Assembly: GCA_031258715.1 (NCBI GenBank)
Contig: JAIRMN010000125.1
Location: 1-33,204, forward strand
Direction: 5' to 3'
DNA: 33,204 nucleotides
From: Zoogloeaceae bacterium
Lineage (GTDB): Bacteria > Pseudomonadota > Gammaproteobacteria > Burkholderiales > Rhodocyclaceae
Made by a program: the position numbers and the translations under genes. Positions 1 to 7,498 of this stretch are shown piece by piece; the stretch's first letter is position 1; every line of letters begins with the position of its first letter. The notes under the pieces were generated by a model. That model worked only from the letters and a program-made list of their open reading frames with translations, was not told the origin of the DNA and ran no database searches.

Positions 1-226
1 TTGATCCGGGTTATTCCCCTGTCGTCCCTCCCAGGCGCAACCGGGTCAGTGCGTGGGAATATGACCGTGTTATGTATCGTCGCCGCAATGAAGTCGAGCG
101 TCTGTTCCGTCGCCTGAAGGGCTTTCGCCGGATCTTCTCCCGCTTCGAGAAACTCGACTCGATGTTTCGGGCATTTATCCATTTCGCACTTATTGTCGAT
201 GCAATTCGCTAGTGTGAACACGCCCT
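1..226 (+). mobile_element. Right end of an IS5-family insertion sequence
   Basis: The window opens inside an insertion sequence. The transposase C-terminus stops at 212, and the following sequence, gtgtgaacacgccct (212-226), looks like the outer part of a terminal inverted repeat of IS427-type IS5 elements. A CTAG tetranucleotide (225-228) straddles the proposed end, and a second CTAG lies at 241-244. The left end is outside the window, so neither the inverted repeat pair nor the target duplication can be confirmed. The element abuts a phage gene remnant, so it probably inserted into it. The exact end is uncertain by a few bases. Confidence 0.6.
3..212 (+). CDS. IS5-family transposase, C-terminal fragment (runs off the left edge)
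   Basis: Only the last 69 residues are in the window, in the frame starting at base 3 and ending with TAG at 210-212. The motif RRNEVERLFRRLKGFRR, followed by a hydrophobic stretch ending FALIVDAIR, is the typical C-terminus of IS5-family (IS427-like) DDE transposases. The glutamate of NEVERLF would be the third acidic residue of the catalytic triad. The sequence cannot show whether the missing N-terminal part is intact. This transposase is unrelated in detail to the one at the right edge of the window. Confidence 0.8.
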   Translation, partial: DPGYSPVVPPRRNRVSAWEYDRVMYRRRNEVERLFRRLKGFRRIFSRFEKLDSMFRAFIHFALIVDAIR

Positions 227-244
227 AGTCCGACAGACTGCTAG

Positions 245-594
245 CACAAGAAGGATGGCCGCCTCAACAAGCGCGGCGAGGCGCAGGCGGCTAAAATCCG
301 GACGACCTCGGAAAAACCCCTTGCGGCCACTGGCCTGTTCTCGCGCGGCATCCGCTATCAACTCATGCCCGGCGGTACGGGCGTCATCATCGGTGCCAAC
401 CGGCAATATGCCGCTACCCATCAATTCGGCGCAACCATTCGCGCCAAAAACAAAAAGGCGCTGACCGTCCCTATCGCGGACGGCTCACTGCGCCTGCTCA
501 AACAAGTCACCATCCCCGCCCGCCCCTTCCTCGGCCTCTCCGAAGGCGACAAACGCGCATCCTGCACACTCAACTGGCCAAAATCGGACGCTAA
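245..594 (+). pseudogene. Remnant of a Mu-like phage virion morphogenesis (gpG) gene
   Basis: The frame beginning at 245, just after a TAG at 242-244, encodes roughly 100 residues of the phage virion morphogenesis family (Mu gpG / P2 gpS type). Recognisable pieces are KDGRLNKRG, then TGLFSRGIRYQ, GVIIGANRQYAATHQFGA and VTIPARPFLGLSEGDKR. The first ATG in this frame is at 365, inside the conserved region, so the true N-terminus is missing; it was presumably lost at the IS junction on the left. At about 554-558 the frame breaks. Restoring a single base after the KR codons would continue as AILHTQLAKIGR and stop at TAA 592-594, a natural family C-terminus. The gene is therefore both truncated and frameshifted. 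No other recognisable phage gene is in the window. The family call is from memory of conserved motifs. Confidence 0.72.
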
Positions 595-915
595 TCCCCC
601 CGCAAAATGTTGCGCGATTTTTGTCCAATCCCCCACTTTCACCATTTTGGACAAATATCGCGCGAATTTACACGCTGCGGGTGCCTCTGGAAGCGCAAAA
701 GCCCCGTTTTAAGTCGGGACAAAACGCCGATGCGCTGGCGGAACCCAAACACAACGCCTCGAACCGGAAGGCGAAGCGGAACATTCTGTGCGGTATCCCT
801 GCCGCTGCCTCTCTAACCGTCCTGGACAATTCGATTACCTCCCCGCGTTCAAGCAATGACAGGAGTTGGAAGCCTGCTAGGTCGCGTTTCCGGTTTTCTT
901 GGCGGCAGAGCGCCT
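595..915. other. Gene-poor stretch between the phage remnant and hemL
   Basis: Several short open frames cross this stretch (for example 621-1079 on the plus strand), but none resembles a known protein and they run into the hemL antisense strand. It may be decayed phage sequence downstream of the gpG remnant. The only clear structure is the inverted repeat at 612-663. No T-rich terminator for hemL (minus strand) is obvious. Confidence 0.5.
612..663. repeat. Near-perfect 17-bp inverted repeat
   Basis: The left arm gcgcgatttttgtccaa (612-628) and right arm ttggacaaatatcgcgc (647-663) are reverse complements with one mismatch, separated by 18 bp. It is too symmetric to be chance in this base composition. 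It could be a transcription terminator, an operator, or the remains of a small element. No T-run follows either arm, which argues against a simple intrinsic terminator. Confidence 0.6.
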
Positions 916-2211
916 TCAGTCTCCCGGTTTTGACGCGCTGCCCGCGAAATGCCGTTCCGCCGCGGCGATGGTTTGTTCGATGTCCATCGCGCTGTGCGCG
1001 GCGGAGACGAAACCGGCTTCAAAGGCAGAAGGGGCGAAGTAGTGGCCGTCTTTCAGCATGGCGTGGAAGAAGCGATTGAAAAGAGCGGTGTCGCAACGCA
1101 TGACTTCGGCGAAGTTGGCGGGTGGCATCCGAGCAAAATAAAGACCGAACATGCCGCCGATGTGTTGCGCGCAAAAGTCGACGCCGTGTCGCGCGGCGGC
1201 ATCGGTCAATCCTTGGCAGAGTTGTTTCGCGCGCTCACCGAGCCGCTCGTAAAAGCCCGGCGCTTCGATGAGGCGCAAGGTGGCAAGACCGGCGGCGACG
1301 GCAACCGGATTGCCGGACAGGGTGCCCGCCTGATACACCGGCCCCAGCGGGGCGATTTTTTCCATGATTTCGCGGCGTCCGCCAAAGGCGGCCAGCGGCA
1401 TCCCACCGCCAATGACCTTGCCGAAGGTGGAAAGATCGGGAACGATGCCAAACAGCCCCTGCGCGGATTCGAGGGCGACGCGAAAGCCGGTCATGACTTC
1501 ATCGAAAATCAGGAGCGCGCCGTGGCGAATGGTCAGCGCGCGCGCGGCGGCAAGAAAGGCGGGGTCGGGCGCGATCAGGTTCATGTTGCCGGCCACTGGC
1601 TCCACGATGATGGCGGCAATGTTGTTGCCCTGCCGGTCAAAGGCGGCTTCCAGCGCGGCGGCATCGTTGTAGGGCAGCACCAGCGTATGACGGACGGTAT
1701 CCGCCGGAACGCCGGAGGACGAAGGATTGCCGAAGGTCAGGAGGCCGGACCCCGCCTTGACCAGCAGGCTGTCGCTGTGGCCGTGGTAGCAGCCTTCGAA
1801 TTTCACCAGCAGGTCGCGTCCGGTATGGCCGCGCGCCAGGCGGATGACGCTCATGGTGGCCTCGGTGCCGGAAGAAACCAGGCGCACCATCTCCAGCGCG
1901 GGCGTGAGGCGGCAGAGGGTTTCCGCCAGTTCGATTTCAGCGGCAATCGGCGCGCCGAAGGAAAGGCCATTGGCGGCAACCCTTTGCACGGCCTCGACGA
2001 CTTCGGGGTGCGCGTGTCCCAGGATCAGCGGCCCCCAGGAGCCGACATAATCCAGATATTGCCGCCCTTCCACGTCGGTGAGGCGCGCGCCTTTTCCCTT
2101 GGCGAAAAAACACGGCGTGCCGCCAACGGAACGAAAAGCGCGCACCGGAGAATTCACGCCGCCAGGGATGTGCTCTTGGGCGCGTTCAAACAGTTCGGCA
2201 TGGGTGCTCAT
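916..2211 (-). CDS. hemL: Glutamate-1-semialdehyde 2,1-aminomutase
   Basis: HemL is a cytosolic PLP enzyme converting glutamate-1-semialdehyde to 5-aminolevulinate, the second committed step of the C5 route to haem. The 431-residue product has family length and starts [11 protein letters not shown] with the conserved [10 protein letters not shown]. It has the PLP-site aspartate in FDEVMTGFR, and the Schiff-base lysine K265 in [12 protein letters not shown], the same number I recall for the E. coli enzyme. The ATG (2209-2211) overlaps the thiE TGA as ATGA, and AAGGAG inside the thiE end serves as its ribosome binding site. It is the last gene of the thiD-thiE-hemL operon. The identification is very secure. 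Confidence 0.96.
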   Translation of the reverse strand: MSTHAELFERAQEHIPGGVNSPVRAFRSVGGTPCFFAKGKGARLTDVEGRQYLDYVGSWGPLILGHAHPEVVEAVQRVAANGLSFGAPIAAEIELAETLCRLTPALEMVRLVSSGTEATMSVIRLARGHTGRDLLVKFEGCYHGHSDSLLVKAGSGLLTFGNPSSSGVPADTVRHTLVLPYNDAAALEAAFDRQGNNIAAIIVEPVAGNMNLIAPDPAFLAAARALTIRHGALLIFDEVMTGFRVALESAQGLFGIVPDLSTFGKVIGGGMPLAAFGGRREIMEKIAPLGPVYQAGTLSGNPVAVAAGLATLRLIEAPGFYERLGERAKQLCQGLTDAAARHGVDFCAQHIGGMFGLYFARMPPANFAEVMRCDTALFNRFFHAMLKDGHYFAPSAFEAGFVSAAHSAMDIEQTIAAAERHFAGSASKPGD

Positions 2212-2846
2212 GAAATCTCCTTGAAAAGTTGCTGATAGGCGGCCGCACGCGCGCGGATACGCGCGGGGGGGCGCTGGAAAAGATCGTGGATGACGGCGAC
2301 CATCGTCGCGCCCGCCCGGATGAGGGGCGCGGCATTTTCCAGCGTGACGCCGCCGATGGCGCAGATAGGAAGATGAAGCGCGTCGCGGGCGCGGGAAAGC
2401 AGGTCGGGCGCGGCCAACGGCGCTTGCGGCTTGCTGGCGGAAACACGCATCGCGCCAAAGGCAACATAGCTCGCCCCCGCGTCAACAGCATTCTTTGCGC
2501 GTGTAAAATCGTTGTAGCAGGAAGCGCCGATGAGGGATTCGTCGCCCAGGAAACGACGGGCGGCGGCAAGGTCGCCGTCGTCGCGCCCCAGGTGCACACC
2601 ATCCGCGCCGATGTCGGCGGCAAGGCGGAGGTCGTCGTTGATGATCAGGGCGGCATGGCGTTTTCGGCAGAGCGTTTGCAGCGCGATGGCCTGCGCGCGG
2701 CGCAGTGTGGCGTCCGCCGTCTTGTTACGGTACTGCAGGAGACGGCAGCCGCCCGCGAGCAAGGCGCGCGCGGCTGCCGTCAACCATCGGGTGTCCGTCG
2801 TGTCGGGGGTGAGGGCGTAGAGACCGGCGAGTTCAGGCGGCGACAT
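2208..2846 (-). CDS. thiE: Thiamine-phosphate synthase
   Basis: ThiE joins hydroxymethylpyrimidine diphosphate to thiazole phosphate to give thiamine phosphate. The TIM-barrel sequence contains LYALTPD near the start, the pyrophosphate-binding [27 protein letters not shown] and the C-terminal CAIGGV. The frame is open to 2909, but I place the start at ATG 2844-2846 (MSPPELAG). This gives 212 residues, the usual length, and a 14-bp overlap with the end of thiD. The longer N-terminus is proline-rich and unconserved. No clear Shine-Dalgarno precedes 2846, so translation is probably coupled to thiD. The stop overlaps hemL by 4 bp. Confidence 0.93.
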   Translation of the reverse strand: MSPPELAGLYALTPDTTDTRWLTAAARALLAGGCRLLQYRNKTADATLRRAQAIALQTLCRKRHAALIINDDLRLAADIGADGVHLGRDDGDLAAARRFLGDESLIGASCYNDFTRAKNAVDAGASYVAFGAMRVSASKPQAPLAAPDLLSRARDALHLPICAIGGVTLENAAPLIRAGATMVAVIHDLFQRPPARIRARAAAYQQLFKEIS

Positions 2847-3654
2847 GGCGTTGTTGCCAGAAACGGTCGGGAATGCGTTGTCCCCTGCCGGGCGCGAAGG
2901 CGTGGGCAAGGCTCTGCCAGGTGAAGTCCTGCGCGGCGCGCGTGGCTTCCCGCATGGTCATGCCCCGCGCCAGATACGCGGCGCAGGCGGCAGCCAGCGT
3001 GCAGCCGGAACCGTGAAAGCTGTCCGGCAGCCGCGACCAGTCATTTTTTTCGACCAGGCCGCTGGCGTCGTAGAGACGATTGCGGACGGGTTCTTCCGCC
3101 GTGTGCGTTCCAGTGAGGAGGACATGGCGCGCGCCCAGGGCGACGAGCCGCGCGGCGATTCGCGCAAAGTCCCCCGTTTCGCATCCGCTCAGACGGCGGG
3201 CTTCCGGGATGTTGGGGGTTATCAAGTCAGCGCATGGCAGGATCCTCGTTTTCAGGACGTCGATGAGGGCTTCGTCGGCAAGGGCGTCGCCCCGCCCGGA
3301 TGTGAGCACAGGATCGAGTACCAGCGGAATGATCGGGTGGTCCGCGACAATGTCCGCCGCGACTTGTGCGTTTTCCGCACTGCCCAGGACGCCGAGCTTG
3401 AAGGCGGCGACCGGCATGTCCGCCAACACGGCGCGCGCCTGCGCCGCGAACCGTTCTGCGCGGACGGGATAGTTGTCATGGACACCGGTCGTGTCCTGCA
3501 CGGTCAGGGCGGTAATGGCCGTGGCGGGATGGCAGCCGAGCGCGGCGAGGGTGAGCATGTCCGCCTGCGCGCCCGCGCCCGATACGGGATCGCTGGCGGC
3601 AAAGATCAGCACGACGGGCGGCGGTTTTTGCGGGAAGAAGGCGGTGCGCGACAT
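2833..3654 (-). CDS. thiD: Hydroxymethylpyrimidine/phosphomethylpyrimidine kinase
   Basis: ThiD phosphorylates the pyrimidine moiety of thiamine twice, supplying the ThiE substrate. Features seen are an N-terminal FAASDPVSGAGAQADM (ribokinase-like substrate loop), an ALTVQDT segment, LVLDPVLTSGRGD, LITPNIPEA and the anion-hole motif FHGSGCTLAAA with its cysteine. I chose ATG 3652-3654 (MSRTAFF), with GAGAG a few bases upstream. A GTG at 3669 would add five residues but lacks a binding site. It is the first gene of a tightly overlapping thiD-thiE-hemL operon transcribed away from pilG. The family usually has a GS/GG loop where this protein reads DPVSG, a common variant. Confidence 0.94.
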   Translation of the reverse strand: MSRTAFFPQKPPPVVLIFAASDPVSGAGAQADMLTLAALGCHPATAITALTVQDTTGVHDNYPVRAERFAAQARAVLADMPVAAFKLGVLGSAENAQVAADIVADHPIIPLVLDPVLTSGRGDALADEALIDVLKTRILPCADLITPNIPEARRLSGCETGDFARIAARLVALGARHVLLTGTHTAEEPVRNRLYDASGLVEKNDWSRLPDSFHGSGCTLAAACAAYLARGMTMREATRAAQDFTWQSLAHAFAPGRGQRIPDRFWQQRHVAA

Positions 3655-3747
3655 GGATCTCTCGCCCACGCGTCAAAGATGCGGGGAAGATGTAACTGTG
3701 ACGTCAGATGTTAAAAAGGTGGCGAATCAGAAGGCAATTGGGTAATA

Positions 3748-3777
3748 TTGACATGATTTTACCTGAAAGCGTCCAAT
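3748..3777 (+). promoter_or_regulatory. Candidate sigma70 promoter for the pil operon
   Basis: A perfect -35 TTGACA (3748-3753) is followed after 18 bp by tccaat (3772-3777), a weak -10 with four of six consensus bases. It lies in the AT-rich gap between thiD and pilG, about 90 bp before the preferred pilG start. The weak -10 makes this only a candidate. Confidence 0.35.
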
Positions 3778-3868
3778 GATTTGCGCCTGTGCAACATCAT
3801 TGCGCTTGAATTTGGATTACACTCATGTATTTGCCGAGACTGGTCAGGTTAAGGGGGAGTCAAAAAAA

Positions 3869-4264
3869 TTGATTGATTTGGAGAGACTAAAAGGCACGAA
3901 GGTGATGGTGATTGATGACAGTCACACCATTCGCCGCAGCGCGGAAATCTTTCTTGCCCAAGGCGGTTGCGGCGTCATTCTGGCGGAAAACGGCTTTGAT
4001 GCGCTGGGCAAGATCGCCGCTTTCCGTCCAGACATCATTTTCTGCGACATCATGATGCCGCGTCTGGATGGTTATCAGACCTGCGCCCTGTTGAAACAGA
4101 ACGACAGCTACAGGAAAATTCCCGTGGTCATGCTTTCTTCCAAGGACGGCCTGTTCGACCGCGCCAAGGGACGCTTGGCGGGTTCCAACCATTATCTGAC
4201 CAAGCCTTTTACCAAGGACAGCTTGCTGCAAACTGTGGCGGAGTTCGCCTTCGCCCAGAAATAG
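3869..4264 (+). CDS. pilG: Twitching motility response regulator PilG
   Basis: This is a single-domain CheY-like receiver that accepts phosphate from the PilL kinase and promotes pilus extension and polarity. It shows the acidic pair in VIDDSHTIRR, the phosphoacceptor D60 in FCDIMMPRLDGYQTC, LSSKDGLFD and the KPF lysine. The frame is open from an ATG at 3776, but that would add a non-conserved leader. TTG 3869-3871 gives 131 residues (LIDLERLKGTKVMVIDD), the PilG length. It is preceded by a strong Shine-Dalgarno AAGGGGGAG (3851-3859) nine bases upstream. It is first in the pilG-H-I-J-L operon. Confidence 0.92.
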   Translation: MIDLERLKGTKVMVIDDSHTIRRSAEIFLAQGGCGVILAENGFDALGKIAAFRPDIIFCDIMMPRLDGYQTCALLKQNDSYRKIPVVMLSSKDGLFDRAKGRLAGSNHYLTKPFTKDSLLQTVAEFAFAQK

Positions 4265-4286
4265 GGATTTCTCAGGAGAAATTGCA

Positions 4287-4652
4287 ATGCCCGTAAAGAA
4301 AATTCTTGTTGTCGACGATTCTCCCACGGAACGTTTCGTCACGACCGAACTGTTGACCAAGCATGGCTACGAGGTCATCACCGCTGAAAATGGCGCAGAC
4401 GGCATTGTCAAGGCCAAGGCATCCCAACCGGATCTGGTGCTGATGGATGTCATCATGCCCGGCACCAACGGTTATCAGGCGACGCGCATGTTGGCCAGGG
4501 ACCCGGCAACCGGGCAGATTCCCATCATCCTGTGCACTTCCAAGGGACAGGAAACCGACAAAATCTGGGGCTTGCGGCAGGGTGCGGTAGATTATCTGGT
4601 CAAGCCGGTCAATCACGCGGAGCTGCTGCAGAAGATTGCAGCCTTGCCCTAA
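4287..4652 (+). CDS. pilH: Twitching motility response regulator PilH
   Basis: This is a second stand-alone receiver of the pilus chemosensory pathway, thought in the family to act as phosphate sink or retraction-side regulator. The 121 residues contain ILVVDDSPTER, phosphoacceptor D54 in LVLMDVIMPG, LCTSKGQETDK and the VKPV lysine. Its SPTERFVTTELL start and the TNGYQATR motif separate it from PilG, which has RRSAEIF and LDGYQTC. A CAGGAG sits eight bases before the ATG. It follows pilG by 22 bp. Confidence 0.92.
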   Translation: MPVKKILVVDDSPTERFVTTELLTKHGYEVITAENGADGIVKAKASQPDLVLMDVIMPGTNGYQATRMLARDPATGQIPIILCTSKGQETDKIWGLRQGAVDYLVKPVNHAELLQKIAALP

Positions 4653-4670
4653 CCTTTCCAGGTAAATTTT

Positions 4671-5186
4671 ATGTCACGACGCATCAGTCTGCGTGAATTT
4701 CAGGAACACCTCTCCAATCGCCTTGCGGGCGCGGCACAGGGAGAGACGACTTCATCCCTGCTTGGCGCGCAGGCGGGCAAGACGCTCTGGCTGCTGGATT
4801 TGTCCGAATCCGGCGAAATCGTGCCGCCGCCGTCCATGACCAGCGTACCCTTGACCACGCCGGCGTTTTCCGGCTTGGCCAATATTCGCGGCAACCTGTA
4901 TGCCGTCACGGATTTTCCCGCCTTTCTGGGAGAAGCGCCGACACCCCCGCAAGCGCCGGGGTCGCGTCTTTTGCTGGTCGGTGTGCGCCACGGCAACAAT
5001 GCCGCGTTATTGGTGTCCCGTTTGCTGGGACTGAAAAACCCGGCGGATTTCAGCGTAGAGCCTGCGCCGCCCGAAGCGCCCGCCTGGAATACCGCTACCC
5101 TGATCGACAAGGATGGCTGCAAATGGCGCCGCCTTGATCTGGGCACCTTGCTTTCCGACCCCCGATTTATAAACATTGTCGCCTGA
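4671..5186 (+). CDS. pilI: CheW-like adaptor PilI
   Basis: The 171-residue single CheW-domain protein would couple the PilJ receptor to the PilL kinase in the pilus chemosensory array. It begins with ISLREFQEHLSNRL, as PilI proteins do. It carries the CheW-type hydrophobic core TTPAFSGLANIRGNLYAVTDFPAFLG (about residues 60-85) and the LLLVGVRHGNNAALLVSRLLGL strand-helix region, quoted here as pieces of a longer conserved block. It sits between pilH (18 bp upstream) and pilJ (15 bp downstream), the conserved order. The ribosome binding site is weak (CCAGG). Confidence 0.9.
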   Translation: MSRRISLREFQEHLSNRLAGAAQGETTSSLLGAQAGKTLWLLDLSESGEIVPPPSMTSVPLTTPAFSGLANIRGNLYAVTDFPAFLGEAPTPPQAPGSRLLLVGVRHGNNAALLVSRLLGLKNPADFSVEPAPPEAPAWNTATLIDKDGCKWRRLDLGTLLSDPRFINIVA

Positions 5187-5201
5187 TTGCGGAGATTAGA
5201 C

Positions 5202-7358
5202 ATGGCTTTCAAGATGAGTTCGCCCAAGTTGTTCGGCAACAAGAAATCGTTGGATGACGCAATGACCATTGCGCCGTCTTCCAGTGTCGGCAGACGGGCC
5301 AAGAGCAGTAAAAAGGTGGTCAAGAGCGAAGGGAACGTGCGGGACAGCCGGCGCAGCATGGTGACGCTCGGCACGCTTCTGGCGCTGGTGGCGGTGCTCA
5401 TCATCAGCCTGGTCGTCTACGACAATATCATGTATGCGCGGCATACCGCCTACATTTCCGCCGCCGGGGAAATGCGGATGCTCTCGCAACGCCTGGCGAA
5501 AAGTTCCTCGCTTGCACTGCAGGGGAACGCCGCCTCGTTTGCTCAGTTGAGGGAATCGCGCGAACAGTTTGGCCGCCTGCTCCTGCAACTGGGTTCGGGC
5601 GGCACGGTCAATGGCGTCAATGTCCCGCCGTCGCCGGACAGTGTGCGCAAGGAACTGGACGTGCTGGAAAAGCATTGGGAAAAGTTCGAGAAGGCGGCGA
5701 CCACTCTGCTCACCCAAGAACGGCATCTGGTGACGCTGGGAAAAAGCGTGGCCGCCATCGATGAGCGCAATACCGAGCTTCTGGAATTGAGCGCGCAACT
5801 GACCACCACCAAGTTACAGGATGGCAGCGGCATCCGGGATGTCGGCGCGGCCAGCCAGCTCGTCATGTTGAGCCAGCGGATCGCCAAGAACGCCAATGCC
5901 TTGCTGGGCGGCGGTTCCATCCGTTCAGAAGTGGCTTTCATGCTGAGCAAGGACAAAGAAGCCTTCCAGGCCATTCTCGCCAATCTGACGCGGGACAACA
6001 ATCCGGCGGAAACGCGCGAAACGCTGAAGCGGATTTCGGCGGTGTTTGCCGTCTATCAGGGCGCAATCGAGGCCGTGCTCGAAAACCTGCAATCCCTGGT
6101 GCAGGCCAAGCTCTCCGGCAGCGAAATCTTCAACGAAAGCGACGCCCTGCTCGATGAGGCCAATGCCTTGCAGTCCGCCTATCAATCCGAACTTTCGGCG
6201 CGCGGCCTTTTCTTCGGGAGCATGTTGACGCTGGGGTTGGCCTTCATCGGCATCCTGCTCGGAATGGTGCGCATCAACAGTAACGACATGAAAAAGCGTG
6301 CCGAGGAAGCCGAGATGCAGCACAAGGACGCAGATCTCCAGCGCCAGGCTTCCGAATCCACCAACCGCCAGAACCAAGACGCCATCTTGCGCCTGATGAA
6401 CGAACTGGGCGATCTGGCCGACGGCGACCTGACCGTCACGGCCACGGTGTCGGAAGACATCACCGGGGCGATTGCCGACTCCATCAACTACACCATCGAA
6501 GAGCTGCGTGTGCTGGTCGGGCGGATCAACGACGCCGCCCTGCGCGTGACCCAGGCGACGGAAATCGCGCGCTCGACCTCGCTGGAACTGATGAGCGCCG
6601 CCGAAAAGCAGAGCGAGGAAATCAACATCGCGGGCGAGTCGGCCCTGCAGATGGCGAAATCGATGAACGATGTTTCCAGCCACGCGGGCCAGTCGGCGCA
6701 GGTGGCGCGCGCTTCGCTGTCCGCCGCCGACAAGGGCGCGACCGCCGTGCAGGATTCCATCCGCAGCATGGACGAGATTCGCGTGCAGATCCAGGAAACC
6801 TCTAAGCGGATCAAGCGCCTGGGCGAATCCTCGCAGGAAATCGGCGAAATCGTGGAACTGATTTCCGATATTACCGAACAGACCAACGTGCTGGCGCTGA
6901 ACGCCGCCATCCAGGCCGCTTCGGCGGGTGAGGCCGGGCGCGGCTTCACCGTGGTTGCGGAAGAAGTGCAGCGGCTGGCGGAACGTTCCGCCGAAGCCAC
7001 CAAGCAGATTTCCGCGCTGGTGAAGACCATCCAGACCGATACCCAGGATGCCGTTTCCGCGATGGAGCAATCGACGCAGGGCGTGGTAGAAGGCGCAAAG
7101 CGTTCTGACGCCGCAGGCCAGGCCCTGTCGGAAATCGGCCAGGTGTCGCGCGATCTGGCCGCCCTGATCGAAAACATCTCGTCCGCCACGCAAAAGCAAT
7201 CCCTGTCCGCGACCCAGATTGCGGAATTGATGCAGGACATCCTGCGCATCACCCAGCAAACCACGGTCAGCACCAACCGCACTGCCGAAGCCGTGGATGA
7301 ACTGACAGCCCTGGCTTCCGAACTGAGGGGTTCGGTCGCGGGCTTCAGGGTAAGTTGA
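5202..7358 (+). CDS. pilJ: Type IV pilus methyl-accepting chemotaxis protein PilJ
   Basis: PilJ is the inner-membrane receptor that signals through PilI to PilL. I take ATG 5202 ([12 protein letters not shown], 718 residues), which has GGAG seven bases upstream; the frame also opens at a TTG at 5187 right after the pilI stop. Seen in order: a basic cytoplasmic N-terminus, TM1 near residues 53-76, a periplasmic region with two QRLAK-type segments ([10 protein letters not shown] and [10 protein letters not shown]) typical of the PilJ sensor domain, TM2 near 334-358, a HAMP-like linker (about 400-440), and a long helical signalling domain. The hairpin tip [19 protein letters not shown] lies around residue 560. 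The C-terminus ends without a CheR-docking pentapeptide. No pilK or chpB methylation gene is in the window. Confidence 0.94.
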   Translation: MAFKMSSPKLFGNKKSLDDAMTIAPSSSVGRRAKSSKKVVKSEGNVRDSRRSMVTLGTLLALVAVLIISLVVYDNIMYARHTAYISAAGEMRMLSQRLAKSSSLALQGNAASFAQLRESREQFGRLLLQLGSGGTVNGVNVPPSPDSVRKELDVLEKHWEKFEKAATTLLTQERHLVTLGKSVAAIDERNTELLELSAQLTTTKLQDGSGIRDVGAASQLVMLSQRIAKNANALLGGGSIRSEVAFMLSKDKEAFQAILANLTRDNNPAETRETLKRISAVFAVYQGAIEAVLENLQSLVQAKLSGSEIFNESDALLDEANALQSAYQSELSARGLFFGSMLTLGLAFIGILLGMVRINSNDMKKRAEEAEMQHKDADLQRQASESTNRQNQDAILRLMNELGDLADGDLTVTATVSEDITGAIADSINYTIEELRVLVGRINDAALRVTQATEIARSTSLELMSAAEKQSEEINIAGESALQMAKSMNDVSSHAGQSAQVARASLSAADKGATAVQDSIRSMDEIRVQIQETSKRIKRLGESSQEIGEIVELISDITEQTNVLALNAAIQAASAGEAGRGFTVVAEEVQRLAERSAEATKQISALVKTIQTDTQDAVSAMEQSTQGVVEGAKRSDAAGQALSEIGQVSRDLAALIENISSATQKQSLSATQIAELMQDILRITQQTTVSTNRTAEAVDELTALASELRGSVAGFRVS

Positions 7359-7375
7359 GCAACAAACCTTTCTGT

Positions 7376-7487
7376 GCCGGAAGGACGTTTTCTTCCCTTC
7401 CGGCCTGGCTTACGCTCGATACTCCGGTCTTTTCCGAAGTGTCCGGCCTCCGCCCCCTCCTGAACGGCGGGATTGAAAAACCGGAGT
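7376..7487 (+). promoter_or_regulatory. Hairpins in the pilJ-pilL intergenic region
   Basis: The 140-bp gap between pilJ and pilL contains a perfect 9-bp stem, GCCGGAAGG (7376-7384) with CCTTCCGGC (7396-7404), loop 11. A second long-range pair is ACTCCGGT (7421-7428) with ACCGGAGT (7480-7487). The last arm covers the purine-rich GGAG that could serve pilL, whose ATG is at 7499. Neither hairpin is followed by a T-run. They could attenuate readthrough into pilL or limit its translation; that role is inference. Confidence 0.5.
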
Positions 7488-7498
7488 GAGTTTGACAA

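Noticed and set aside
621-1079. 152-residue plus-strand open frame
   Set aside because: It runs into hemL antisense and its translation shows no known family. At most it is decayed phage sequence.
949-2235. 428-residue plus-strand frame
   Set aside because: Antisense to hemL, with no recognisable motif.
5925-7259. 444-residue minus-strand frame
   Set aside because: Antisense to pilJ, with histidine- and glycine-rich translation typical of a shadow frame.
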